Shown here piece after piece: positions 1-8,487 of a stretch of 64,000 bases of DNA. A program made the position numbers and the translations under genes. The notes beneath the pieces are model-generated. The model had not been told where the DNA came from. It saw only the letters and a program-made list of their open reading frames with translations, and ran no database searches. Location of the stretch: assembly GCF_001952855.1 (NCBI RefSeq), contig NZ_LPNO01000019.1, positions 22,094 to 86,093 of the forward strand, in the 5' to 3' direction. The stretch is from Pseudomonas sp. ATCC PTA-122608 (GTDB lineage: Bacteria > Pseudomonadota > Gammaproteobacteria > Pseudomonadales > Pseudomonadaceae). Position 1 is the first letter of the stretch. Every line of letters begins with the position of its first letter.

Positions 1-1136
1 AAATCTACAACGCCCGACTGGGCAGAAGCGCCCGCCACTTTAGCAATGGTTATCGGTCCACTCAAGTTTTTTACCGAGAGCTCGCCGAACAACATTTTCT
101 TGAGGGAATCGAGGGTCAGCACACTCATGGTCCAGGTGCGTCTCGCACCCTCGCCAATTGCCGCCAACGGCCCGAAACTGATCTCTCGCACCATCGACGG
201 TGGCCACTCGACACCCTTAACACCGGCACCCAGGTAACCCCCGGCCGCCTTGGCTTCCCCGCGAACCGCCAGGGTTACAGGGACGTCGATTTGAGCACCA
301 TCGCGCTCAACTTTCAGCACAATTTTGGTATCAGGCCGAACACGCACCAGATCCACCACTTGCTGCCAGTCACCCAGCGCCTGGCCATCAAGGGCCAACA
401 GGCGATCACCGGTTTTCAGACCTGCGGCCTGGGCCGGCCCTTTCGGATCCAGCTCTGCCAGCACCGGCGGCAAGGCCGGACGCCACGGACGGATACCCAG
501 GGACTTGATCGGATCAGGCTCATCGGAGCCCTTCAGCCAGTGGTCCAGGGTCAGCTCTCGCGCAGTTTCCGTGGTGGAGTCCTGCTCGCGCACCACCAAC
601 TTCACGATGCCGCTTTCACCCAGGCGACGCACCAACTGCAAATTGACCGCGCCCCAACCGGTGGTTGGTTCGCCATCAACTGCGACAATTTCTTGCCCGG
701 CGGTCAGGCCAGCCTTGGCTGCCATGCTGTCCGCCTCGACCGCACCAATGACCGGCCGCACCTGCTGGCTGCCCAGCATGGCCAGGACCCAGAAGAACAC
801 CATGGCCAATAGAAAGTTGGCTATCGGGCCTGCTGCAACAATGGCGATACGCTGACGAACGGTCTTGCGATTAAAGGATTGGTCCAACTGATCAGCTGGC
901 ACTTCGCCTTCGCGCTCATCGAGCATCTTGACGTAGCCGCCCAACGGAATGGCCGCAATCACAAACTCGGTGCCGCGACGATCATGCCAACGCACCAAGG
1001 GCATGCCGAAGCCTACGGAAAAGCGCAGTACCTTGACGCCGCAACGACGCGCGACCCAGAAATGGCCGAACTCGTGGAAGGTAACCAGCACACCCAGAGC
1101 AACCAGGGTGCCGACAATCATGTAAAGCGCACTCAT
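1..1136 (-). CDS. rseP: RseP site-2 intramembrane zinc protease (3' end outside window)
   Basis: Inner-membrane protease that cuts anti-sigma factors such as MucA/RseA after a first periplasmic cut and so releases the envelope-stress sigma factor AlgU/RpoE. The start ATG is at 1136. The first transmembrane segment carries the zinc motif HEFGH at residues 21-25, a few residues after the start, as in all RseP proteins. About 378 of the usual ~450 residues are inside the window; the later part holds the PDZ-like periplasmic region, and the C-terminal LDG-type zinc-ligand segment lies beyond base 1. It follows dxr by 53 bp on the same strand, as in other Pseudomonas where bamA, skp and lpxD come next. 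No break is visible in the part seen. Confidence 0.93.
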   Translation of the reverse strand, partial: MSALYMIVGTLVALGVLVTFHEFGHFWVARRCGVKVLRFSVGFGMPLVRWHDRRGTEFVIAAIPLGGYVKMLDEREGEVPADQLDQSFNRKTVRQRIAIVAAGPIANFLLAMVFFWVLAMLGSQQVRPVIGAVEADSMAAKAGLTAGQEIVAVDGEPTTGWGAVNLQLVRRLGESGIVKLVVREQDSTTETARELTLDHWLKGSDEPDPIKSLGIRPWRPALPPVLAELDPKGPAQAAGLKTGDRLLALDGQALGDWQQVVDLVRVRPDTKIVLKVERDGAQIDVPVTLAVRGEAKAAGGYLGAGVKGVEWPPSMVREISFGPLAAIGEGARRTWTMSVLTLDSLKKMLFGELSVKNLSGPITIAKVAGASAQSGVVD

Positions 1137-1189
1137 CTAATTTCTCCGCATTTCAATCCAGTGCCTGAAGGCTCGAAAACGCCCAAAGA

Positions 1190-2380
1190 CTAACGCGTAT
1201 TGCGGCTCAACCACTGCTCGGTCAAGGCCCGAGCCTTTGTATCTGCCTCGAACACTGCGCCCAGGTCATTCACGGCGACAACGGGCTCAAGGTTTAAAAC
1301 GTCCTCGATGATACTCGCGATCTGCGGAAAGCGGATGCGTCGGTCAAGAAACGCCGCCACAGCCACTTCATTGACCGCATTCAGCATCGCCGGGGCACTG
1401 TTACCTGCCTCGGCAGCTTGCCGCGCAAGACGCAGGCAAGGGAAGCGTTGCTCGTCGGGCGCTTCGAAGTCCAGACGGGCAATGGCAAACAGATCCAACG
1501 GCGCAACACCCGAATCAATCCGCTCCGGCCACGCCAGCGCATTGGCGATCGGCGTGCGCATGTCCGGATTGCCCAGCTGGGCCAATACCGAGCCATCCAC
1601 GTAATCCACCAGGGAATGAATCACACTTTGCGGGTGGATCACCACCTCGACCTGATCCGGCCGGGCATCGAACAGCCAGCAGGCCTCGATCAGCTCCAGG
1701 CCTTTGTTCATCATGCTCGCTGAGTCCACCGAGATCTTGCGACCCATGGACCAGTTCGGATGAGCACACGCCTGATCAGGAGAAACATGCTCCAGATCGG
1801 CCAGCGGCGTCTGTCGGAACGGGCCGCCGGAGGCCGTCAGCAGAATCCGGCGCACACCCACCTGGCTCAACCCACGGGCGAAATCACCGGGCATGCACTG
1901 GAAAATCGCGTTGTGTTCGCTGTCCAGCGGCAACAGCACGGCGCCGCTTTTGCGCACCGCCTGCATAAAGAGCGCACCGGACATTACCAGGGCTTCTTTA
2001 TTGGCCAGCAGAATCTTCTTTCCTGCATCAACGGCCGCCAAGGTCGGACGCAAGCCGGCAGCACCGACAATCGCCGCGACGACGGTGTCGACATCGGGGT
2101 CAGCCGAAACCTGGCACAACCCCTCCTCCCCCACCAATACCTGAGTCGCCAGGCCCGCAGCGCGCAGGTCATCCTGCAAACCACGTGCGGCCGCCGCTTC
2201 GGGTACGACGGCGTATTGCGGCGCGTGTCGCACACACAGCGCCAGCAGTTCGCTCAGGCGACTGAAGCCGGTCAATGCGAATACTTGATAACGCTCGGGA
2301 TGACGGGCAATCACATCCAAAGTGCTTAGCCCCACCGAGCCGGTAGCGCCCAGCACGGTCACCTGTTGCAGGCGGCTCAC
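1190..2380 (-). CDS. dxr: 1-deoxy-D-xylulose 5-phosphate reductoisomerase
   Basis: NADPH- and metal-dependent enzyme of the MEP isoprenoid pathway; it rearranges and reduces DXP to MEP in the cytoplasm. The N-terminus has the nucleotide-binding loop GATGSVG and the middle has the conserved LDSEHNAIFQ and ASGGPFR stretches of the active site. I place the start at the GTG at 2380 because it forms a GTGA overlap with the cdsA stop and gives the usual 396 residues; an in-frame ATG at 2395 would add only MDGCL and lie well inside cdsA. The pathway's ispF (43.1 kb) and ispD (49.7 kb) are also in this window, and uppS next door uses the pathway's products. Confidence 0.95.
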   Translation of the reverse strand: MSRLQQVTVLGATGSVGLSTLDVIARHPERYQVFALTGFSRLSELLALCVRHAPQYAVVPEAAAARGLQDDLRAAGLATQVLVGEEGLCQVSADPDVDTVVAAIVGAAGLRPTLAAVDAGKKILLANKEALVMSGALFMQAVRKSGAVLLPLDSEHNAIFQCMPGDFARGLSQVGVRRILLTASGGPFRQTPLADLEHVSPDQACAHPNWSMGRKISVDSASMMNKGLELIEACWLFDARPDQVEVVIHPQSVIHSLVDYVDGSVLAQLGNPDMRTPIANALAWPERIDSGVAPLDLFAIARLDFEAPDEQRFPCLRLARQAAEAGNSAPAMLNAVNEVAVAAFLDRRIRFPQIASIIEDVLNLEPVVAVNDLGAVFEADTKARALTEQWLSRNTR

Positions 2381-3183
2381 GAGGCAGCCATCCACAGCAG
2401 TACAGCAAAGATCGGGATCGCGGCCGTCAGGCTGTCGATGCGGTCCAGCACGCCACCGTGACCCGGCAGCAGGTTACTGCTGTCCTTGATCCCGGCCTGG
2501 CGCTTGAACATGCTTTCAGTCAGGTCACCGACCACCGAGATGAACACGACCACGGCCGCCCCCACCAGGGACAGAAGCATTTCCTTGACGGTCCAGCCAC
2601 GCACTACACCGACCACCAGGGTAATCACCAGGGTCAGGGCCAGGCCGCCATACACGCCTTCCCAGCTTTTACCCGGGCTGACAGCCGGCGCCAGCTTGCG
2701 CTTGCCGAAGGCACGACCGGAGAAATAAGCACCGATATCAGCACCCCACACCAGCACCATCACCGCCATGATCAGCCAGTTGCCCAGCTGCATGTGCTTG
2801 ATATAGACCAGCCCTTGCCAAGCGGGCAGCAGGATCAAAAGACCGATCACCAGCTTGCAGGCGACACTCGACCAATGGCTGCTGGTGCCAGGATAGGTCA
2901 GCACCAGATAGGTCGCCAACGCCCACCACAGCACCGCCGCACCCAGCACCCAAGGCGCCACGTCCGGCAGGATGTACATCAGGAACATCAACAGTGCCAC
3001 GACAGCGGCGTACACCACACGCGGCAACTGCGCCGCGAAACCGGCGAGCCGCGCCCATTCCCAGGCACCCAGTGTCACCACCAGGCCAATGAACAGCGCG
3101 AAATTTGCACCTTCAAGCAGGAAAAACCCGCACAGGGCAATAGGCAGCAGGATCAGCGCCGTGATGATTCGTTGTTTAAGCAT
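2377..3183 (-). CDS. cdsA: phosphatidate cytidylyltransferase
   Basis: Makes CDP-diacylglycerol from CTP and phosphatidic acid, the branch point for all bacterial phospholipids, in the inner membrane. The 268-residue product is almost all hydrophobic helices (about eight). The CTP-transferase signature is at the C-terminus, starting with GDLTESMFKR at residue 219 and continuing through the GHGGVLDRIDS stretch. It starts one base inside the uppS stop (TAATG) and its own stop overlaps the dxr GTG start, so translation of the three genes is probably coupled. Confidence 0.95.
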   Translation of the reverse strand: MLKQRIITALILLPIALCGFFLLEGANFALFIGLVVTLGAWEWARLAGFAAQLPRVVYAAVVALLMFLMYILPDVAPWVLGAAVLWWALATYLVLTYPGTSSHWSSVACKLVIGLLILLPAWQGLVYIKHMQLGNWLIMAVMVLVWGADIGAYFSGRAFGKRKLAPAVSPGKSWEGVYGGLALTLVITLVVGVVRGWTVKEMLLSLVGAAVVVFISVVGDLTESMFKRQAGIKDSSNLLPGHGGVLDRIDSLTAAIPIFAVLLWMAAS

Positions 3184-3938
3184 TAAACCCGGGCTCCAGC
3201 TTCGATCTGCTCGCTCGTTTTACCGAAGCGACGCTGACGGGAAGCGAAATCGGCCAGCGCATTGCGCATGGCATCGTGTTTGAAGTCCGGCCAGAACAGG
3301 TCGGAGAAGTACAGTTCGGTATAGGCCAACTGCCACAACAGGAAGTTGCTGATGCGATGGTCGCCACCGGTACGAATGCACAGGTCCGGCAGCGGCAGGT
3401 CGCCGGTTACCAGACAGGTTTGCAACAGTTCGGGGGTGATGTCTTCGGGGCGCAAATGACCGGCTTGCACTTCCCGCGCAAGACGCTGCGCTGCCTGGGC
3501 AATATCCCACTGGCCGCCGTAGTTGGCTGCGATCTGCAGCACAAAACGGTTGCTGCCGGCAGTGATCGCCTCGGCTTCGCGCATCGCCGCTTGCAGCTCC
3601 GGATGGAACCGCGAACGGTCACCGATGATGCGCAGGCTGATGTTGTTCTCGTTCAGGCGCTTGGCCTCACGACGCAGGGCCTTGAAGAACAGGTCCATCA
3701 AGGCACTGACTTCCTCGGCCGGGCGCTGCCAGTTTTCACTGGAGAACGCGAACAAGGTCAATACTTCGACCTTGGCCTCGGCGCACACCTCGATCACGGC
3801 ACGCACCGCATCGACACCCGCCTTATGCCCGGCAACGCCAGGCATAAAGCGCTTCTTCGCCCAGCGATTATTCCCGTCCATGATGATCGCGACATGGCGC
3901 GGCACCACGGAGGGCACAGTCTGCTTGGTCTTTTCCAT
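3183..3938 (-). CDS. uppS: undecaprenyl diphosphate synthase (cis-prenyltransferase)
   Basis: Builds the C55 undecaprenyl diphosphate carrier for peptidoglycan and LPS synthesis by adding isopentenyl units to farnesyl diphosphate. The signature IIMDGNNRWAK is near the N-terminus with the Mg-binding Asp at residue 21, and the C-terminal RTGGDHRISNFLLWQ stretch is the second family signature. Length 251 is normal. It lies 17 bp after frr and overlaps cdsA by one base. With dxr in the same operon the cluster supplies both the precursor pathway and its main cell-wall use. Confidence 0.96.
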   Translation of the reverse strand: MEKTKQTVPSVVPRHVAIIMDGNNRWAKKRFMPGVAGHKAGVDAVRAVIEVCAEAKVEVLTLFAFSSENWQRPAEEVSALMDLFFKALRREAKRLNENNISLRIIGDRSRFHPELQAAMREAEAITAGSNRFVLQIAANYGGQWDIAQAAQRLAREVQAGHLRPEDITPELLQTCLVTGDLPLPDLCIRTGGDHRISNFLLWQLAYTELYFSDLFWPDFKHDAMRNALADFASRQRRFGKTSEQIEAGARV

Positions 3939-3955
3939 GAAGGCGTCCTGACCCC

Positions 3956-4513
3956 TTATACGGCCATCAGGTCCTTTTCTTTATCTTCCGTGGCCTTGGT
4001 GATCTGGGCCTCGGCATCTTTAGTCAGCTTATCGATATCGGCGACGGCACGGCGCTCTTCGTCTTCACTGATTTCCTTGTCCTTGACCAGCTTCTTCAGG
4101 TCACCCAAGGCATCACGACGAATGTTGCGCACGGCAACACGTGCATCTTCAGCTGCGCTGCGCGCCTGCTTGGTGAAGCCCTTGCGGGTTTCTTCGGTCA
4201 GGGCTGGCATGGAGATCAACAACAATTCGCCCAGGTTGGTCGGATTGAGGTTCAGGCCGGCGCTCTGGATGGCTTTGTCGACGGCGCCGAGCATGTTGCG
4301 CTCAAAGGCTACGACTTGCAGGGTGCGCGAATCTTTTACAGTGATGTTGGCCACTTGGGTGATGGAGGTATCAGCGCCGTAGTACGGCACCATCACGCTG
4401 CCCAGAATGCTTGGGTGAGCCTTGCCGGTACGAATCTGGCCAAATGCATGGTTCAGAGAGTCCAGGGATTTCTGCATGCGCTCTTGAGCGTCTTTTTTGA
4501 TTTCGTTGATCAT
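3956..4513 (-). CDS. frr: ribosome recycling factor
   Basis: Splits the post-termination ribosome together with EF-G. The 185-residue length and the sequence (start MINEIKKDAQERMQ, the conserved RTGKAHPS loop and the R-N-I-R-R-D-A stretch before the C-terminal helix) are typical. Its ATG overlaps the pyrH stop by four bases (ATGA), so it is co-translated with pyrH, the usual gammaproteobacterial order. Confidence 0.97.
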   Translation of the reverse strand: MINEIKKDAQERMQKSLDSLNHAFGQIRTGKAHPSILGSVMVPYYGADTSITQVANITVKDSRTLQVVAFERNMLGAVDKAIQSAGLNLNPTNLGELLLISMPALTEETRKGFTKQARSAAEDARVAVRNIRRDALGDLKKLVKDKEISEDEERRAVADIDKLTKDAEAQITKATEDKEKDLMAV

Positions 4514-5253
4514 TGTTCGATTTCCTCGATCAGAGTCCCTTCCGCGCCGCCGTGTACGATGTTCAGCAGGGCGCCGGGCTTGTTCATGTTAAATACGCGC
4601 AGCGGCATCTTGTGGTCGCGGCACAAGCAGATTGCCGTCAGGTCCATCACGCCCAGCTTGCGATCCAGCACTTCATCATAAGTCAGATGATCGAACTTCT
4701 CGGCATGCGGGTCTTTGAATGGGTCTGCGGTGTAAACACCGTCAACCTTGGTGGCTTTGAGCACCACGTCCGCGTTGATCTCGATACCACGCAGGCAAGC
4801 TGCCGAATCGGTGGTAAAGAACGGGTTGCCGGTACCGGCAGCAAAAATCACTACCTCTTTGGCATCCAGGTGACGCATGGCTTTGCGACGATCATAGTGA
4901 TCCGTTACGCCAACCATGGAAATAGCCGACATGACGATGGCGGTGATGTTGGCGCGCTCAAGGGCGTCACGCATCGCCAGGGCGTTCATCACAGTGGCCA
5001 GCATGCCCATGTGGTCGCCTGTCACCCGATCCATGCCAGCAGCGCTCAGTGCCGCACCGCGGAACAGGTTGCCGCCGCCGATCACCAGACCAACCTGAAC
5101 ACCGATACCGACCAGTTGGCCGACTTCCAGCGCCATGCGATCGAGCACTTTGGGATCGATCCCAAACTCTTCCGAGCCCATCAGGGCCTCGCCGCTAAGC
5201 TTGAGTAGAATGCGTTTATAGCGAGCCTGATGACCACTGCCCTGCTGAGCCAT
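4510..5253 (-). CDS. pyrH: UMP kinase
   Basis: Phosphorylates UMP to UDP in pyrimidine synthesis; bacterial UMP kinases are hexamers of the amino-acid-kinase fold, inhibited by UTP and activated by GTP. The phosphate-binding LKLSGEAL is near residue 20 and the GGGNLFRG loop follows. Length 247 is normal. It is the first gene of the pyrH-frr-uppS-cdsA-dxr-rseP run; the 211 bp upstream hold the tsf terminator and must hold its promoter. An SD-like AGGAGA is present just upstream of the ATG. Confidence 0.97.
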   Translation of the reverse strand: MAQQGSGHQARYKRILLKLSGEALMGSEEFGIDPKVLDRMALEVGQLVGIGVQVGLVIGGGNLFRGAALSAAGMDRVTGDHMGMLATVMNALAMRDALERANITAIVMSAISMVGVTDHYDRRKAMRHLDAKEVVIFAAGTGNPFFTTDSAACLRGIEINADVVLKATKVDGVYTADPFKDPHAEKFDHLTYDEVLDRKLGVMDLTAICLCRDHKMPLRVFNMNKPGALLNIVHGGAEGTLIEEIEQ

Positions 5254-5407
5254 TGCGAATCTCTCCTGCGGCGTATTTTTTGAAAATTCTTGGCAAGCCG
5301 TTTACGGCCTGCGTTCACTCTAGCTTGACGCTGTCACAGCGCCATCGGAACACGGCTTTGTAAGCCAGTTCCAAAGGGAAACCAATAAAAATCGATCACC
5401 CCATTTG

Positions 5408-5443
5408 AAAAGAGGCTGCGCGCGTAAGCGGGCAGCCTCTTTT
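5408..5443 (-). terminator. intrinsic terminator after tsf
   Basis: Perfect 12-bp inverted repeat: AAAAGAGGCTGC (5408-5419) pairs with GCAGCCTCTTTT (5432-5443). On the minus strand it follows the tsf stop by about 20 bases and ends in a T run. It should separate rpsB-tsf from pyrH. Confidence 0.85.
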
Positions 5444-5464
5444 GGGCGACAGTTGAAAACTGTC

Positions 5465-6328
5465 TTACTGCTTGGCGGCAGCCAGCTGGGCAGCAACTTC
5501 TTCAGCGAAGTTGTCGACCGGCTTCTCGATACCGTCGCCTACTTTGTAGTAAGTGAAGGAAACGATTTCAGCACCGGCTTTCTTGGCCAGTTCGCCAACC
5601 TTGATTTCAGGGTTCTTGACGAACGCCTGCTCAACCAGGGAAGCCTCAGCCAGGAACTTGCTGATGCGGCCTTTGATCATGTTTTCAACGATGTTTTCCG
5701 GCTTGCCGGCGATTTTGTCAGCGTTGAGGCTCAGGAACACGGCTTTTTCGCGTTCGATTGCTTCAGCGGACACTTCCGATGGCAGCAGGAATTCAGGGTT
5801 GCTGGCCGCTACGTGCATAGCGATGTCTTTGGCCAGCTCAACGTTGCCGCCTTTAAGGGCAACCACAACGCCGATCTTGTTACCGTGCAGGTAACCACCG
5901 ACAACATCACCTTCAACGCGAGTCAGGCGACGGATGTTGACGTTTTCGCCAACTTTGCCGACCAGTACCAGGCGAGCAGCTTCTTGAGCTTCGATCAGCG
6001 GAGCGACGTCAGTCAGCTTGTCAGCGAACGCTTTTTCAACGCTTGCAGCAACAAATGCCTTGAAGTCGTCCTGCAGAGCCAGGAAGTCGGTCTGCGAGTT
6101 CACTTCCAGCAGAACGGCGGTTTTACCGTCTTCTTTAAGAGCGATAGCGCCTTCAGCAGCTACGTTGCCTGCTTTCTTGGCTGCCTTGATGGCGCCCGAA
6201 GCACGCATGTCATCAATGGCTTTTTCGATGTCGCCGCCGGCCTTGGTCAAGGCCTTTTTGCAATCCATCATGCCTTCGCCGGTACGCTCACGCAGTTCTT
6301 TAACCAACGCTGCAGTAATCTCTGCCAT
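5465..6328 (-). CDS. tsf: elongation factor Ts
   Basis: Guanine-nucleotide exchange factor for EF-Tu. Starts at ATG 6328 (MAEITAALVKELRERTGEG); an upstream in-frame start at 6361 is not used because GAGGAT lies at proper distance from 6328 and the family starts here. The TDFL motif that contacts EF-Tu is visible in NSQTDFLALQDDF near residue 80. Length 287 is normal. It lies downstream of rpsB with a hairpin in between, the universal order. Confidence 0.97.
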   Translation of the reverse strand: MAEITAALVKELRERTGEGMMDCKKALTKAGGDIEKAIDDMRASGAIKAAKKAGNVAAEGAIALKEDGKTAVLLEVNSQTDFLALQDDFKAFVAASVEKAFADKLTDVAPLIEAQEAARLVLVGKVGENVNIRRLTRVEGDVVGGYLHGNKIGVVVALKGGNVELAKDIAMHVAASNPEFLLPSEVSAEAIEREKAVFLSLNADKIAGKPENIVENMIKGRISKFLAEASLVEQAFVKNPEIKVGELAKKAGAEIVSFTYYKVGDGIEKPVDNFAEEVAAQLAAAKQ

Positions 6329-6467
6329 TTTCAAAATCCTCTTGGATAGGTTTTCAACCATTCCACCCGATTGAACGGGCGATCAATTCTTCCCGAATCA
6401 CCCTTGTAGGCCGCTGCACGTTACAGATGTTGTAGCTGCGCTGCCGACAAATGGTTTTCGAGGTGGC

Positions 6468-6492
6468 AAAAAGGGGGCCAAGCCCCCTTTTT
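6468..6492 (-). terminator. hairpin between rpsB and tsf
   Basis: AAAAAGGGGG(C) pairs with (G)CCCCCTTTTT around a short loop, just after the rpsB stop. It is symmetric enough to act as a terminator or attenuator on the minus strand, so tsf may be expressed at a different level from rpsB by partial read-through. Confidence 0.75.
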
Positions 6493-6520
6493 GCTTACTG
6501 AGTCAACGCCAAGGCGTCAG

Positions 6521-7258
6521 TTACTCAGCTGCTGCTACCGGAGCTTCTTCAACGAACTGCTCGGTGCCGCCAGCAACGTGGTTGCGGCCACGGATTACAG
6601 CGTCAGCCATCGAACCCATGTACAGCTGGATAGCGCGGATTGCGTCATCGTTGCCTGGGATGATGTAGTCAACGCCATCCGGGCTGCTGTTGGTATCGAC
6701 TACGCCGATAACCGGGATGCCCAGCTTGTTGGCTTCGGTGATCGCGATGCGCTCGTGATCAACGTCGATAACGAACAGTGCGTCAGGCAGACCGCCCATG
6801 TCCTTGATACCACCCAGGGAACGATCGAGCTTTTCCAGGTCGCGAGTACGCATCAGCGCCTCTTTCTTGGTCAGCTTGGCGAAAGTACCGTCTTCGGCTT
6901 GCACTTCAAGGTCACGCAGACGCTTGATGGAAGCACGGATGGTTTTGAAGTTGGTCAGCATGCCGCCCAACCAGCGGTGATCGACGTACGGCGAACCGCA
7001 ACGTGCTGCTTCTTCAGCAACGATCTTGCCAGCGGAACGCTTGGTGCCGACGAACAGAATCTTGTTTTTGCCCTGGGCCAGGCGCTCTACGAAAGTCAGA
7101 GCTTCGTTGAACATTGGCAGGGTTTTTTCAAGGTTGATAATGTGGATCTTGTTACGCGCGCCGAAAATGTATTTACCCATTTTCGGGTTCCAGTAACGGG
7201 TCTGGTGACCGAAGTGCACACCGGCCTTCAGCATATCGCGCATGTTGACTTGGGACAT
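6521..7258 (-). CDS. rpsB: 30S ribosomal protein S2
   Basis: Small-subunit ribosomal protein; 245 residues. The start MSQVNMRDMLKAGVHFGHQTRYWNPKM region and the stretch with RWLGGMLTNF are diagnostic of S2. First gene of the rpsB-tsf operon and divergent from map. In gammaproteobacteria the rpsB 5' leader is folded and repressed by S2 itself; a strong hairpin is seen at the probable 5' end of this leader (7366-7390). Confidence 0.97.
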   Translation of the reverse strand: MSQVNMRDMLKAGVHFGHQTRYWNPKMGKYIFGARNKIHIINLEKTLPMFNEALTFVERLAQGKNKILFVGTKRSAGKIVAEEAARCGSPYVDHRWLGGMLTNFKTIRASIKRLRDLEVQAEDGTFAKLTKKEALMRTRDLEKLDRSLGGIKDMGGLPDALFVIDVDHERIAITEANKLGIPVIGVVDTNSSPDGVDYIIPGNDDAIRAIQLYMGSMADAVIRGRNHVAGGTEQFVEEAPVAAAE

Positions 7259-7643
7259 GATAGTTCCTTAATAAGTCGGGTTTGGCCTCCACGTATCCCA
7301 ATGACCAACCAGCGGCATTCGCCTCCGGCACCCAGGTCATCGTGTCGACACGTGTGTGGATTTAAGCTTTGCGGGGTATCCCCGGAAAGCGGCGCATTTT
7401 ATACCACAGAGCTTGCAAAAACGAAACCCGCAATCACATTTGCCGTCAGTCGCTTTTGCCTAAGCCTTTGAATAGAGCCAGAATGCCCCCATCCTTATAG
7501 ACAGAAGCGATCGCCAGACGCTCATGGTTTCACCCCCGCGTCTGCTAGAATCGCGTTTTTTGGGCTTGTGCGAATTCTGCAACCTTTTGTCGCACACCCG
7601 TAAACCGTATTGATTTCAGCGCGTCGCGCTAGAGAGAGCCTGT
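7259..7643. promoter_or_regulatory. divergent control region between rpsB and map
   Basis: No gene is visible in these 385 bases. For rpsB (minus strand) there is a TATAAAAT box at 7396-7403, with a hairpin right after it at 7366-7390 and then about 107 bases of leader. For map (plus strand) a TAGAAT box at 7546-7551 is the best -10 candidate, with only a weak -35. Start points are inferred from the boxes. Confidence 0.5.
7366..7390 (-). promoter_or_regulatory. 5'-leader hairpin of the rpsB transcript
   Basis: Read on the minus strand, GCTTT-C-CGGGG, loop ATA, CCCCG-C-AAAGC: a 10-bp stem with one C/C mismatch. The TATAAAAT box ends 6 bases before it, so the RNA should begin with this stem. 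S2 autoregulation through the rpsB leader is established in gammaproteobacteria; that this stem belongs to it is inference. Confidence 0.45.
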
Positions 7644-8426
7644 ATGACCGTCACCCTCAAAACCGCCGAAGACATCGCTGGCATGCGCGTTGCCGGCAAA
7701 CTGGCTGCCGACGTGCTGGAAATGATTGCCGAACACGTCAAGCCCGGCGTCACCACCGAAGCGCTGGACCGCATTTGCCACGACTATATCGTCGACGTGC
7801 AAAAGGCCATCCCTGCGCCGCTGAACTACAAGGGTTTCCCCAAGTCGATCTGCACCTCGATCAACCACGTGGTGTGCCACGGGATTCCCGGCGACAAGCC
7901 GCTGAAAGACGGTGACACCCTGAACATCGACGTCACCGTCATCAAGGACGGCTACCACGGCGACACCAGCCGCATGTTCCACGTCGGCTCCGTGCCGGTC
8001 TGGGCCGAGCGCCTGTCGCAAGTGACCCAGGAATGCATGTACAAGGCCATCGAGATCGTCAAGCCTGGCTGCCGCCTGGGCGACATCGGTGAAATCATCC
8101 AGAAGCACGCTGAAAAGAACGGCTTCTCGGTGGTGCGTGAATTCTGCGGCCACGGCATCGGCAAAGTGTTCCACGAAGAGCCGCAGATCCTGCACTACGG
8201 CCGAGCCGGCACCGGCATGGAGCTGAAGGCAGGCATGACCTTCACCATCGAGCCGATGATCAACCAGGGCAAGGCCGACACCAAGGTACTGGGCGACGGC
8301 TGGACCGCCATCACCAAGGACCGCAAGCTCTCGGCCCAATGGGAACACACCCTGCTGGTCACCGACACTGGCTACGAGATCTTCACCCTGCGTGCCGACG
8401 ACACGATTCCTCGCGTTTCGGCGTAA
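7644..8426 (+). CDS. map: type I methionine aminopeptidase
   Basis: Removes the initiator Met from new proteins; a cytoplasmic dinuclear-metal enzyme. The conserved metal ligands are seen in DVTVIKDGYHGDTSRMF (two Asp), in EFCGHGIGKVFHEEP (His), and in FTIEPM and WEHTLLV (Glu). Length 260 is normal. AGAGAG lies before the ATG. It precedes glnD, as in most Pseudomonas. Confidence 0.97.
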   Translation: MTVTLKTAEDIAGMRVAGKLAADVLEMIAEHVKPGVTTEALDRICHDYIVDVQKAIPAPLNYKGFPKSICTSINHVVCHGIPGDKPLKDGDTLNIDVTVIKDGYHGDTSRMFHVGSVPVWAERLSQVTQECMYKAIEIVKPGCRLGDIGEIIQKHAEKNGFSVVREFCGHGIGKVFHEEPQILHYGRAGTGMELKAGMTFTIEPMINQGKADTKVLGDGWTAITKDRKLSAQWEHTLLVTDTGYEIFTLRADDTIPRVSA

Positions 8427-8487
8427 TGTTTGCACCGGTTTTCTAATAGCAACGCTGTGACCCATAGATAGAAAGGAAAACCGATCA

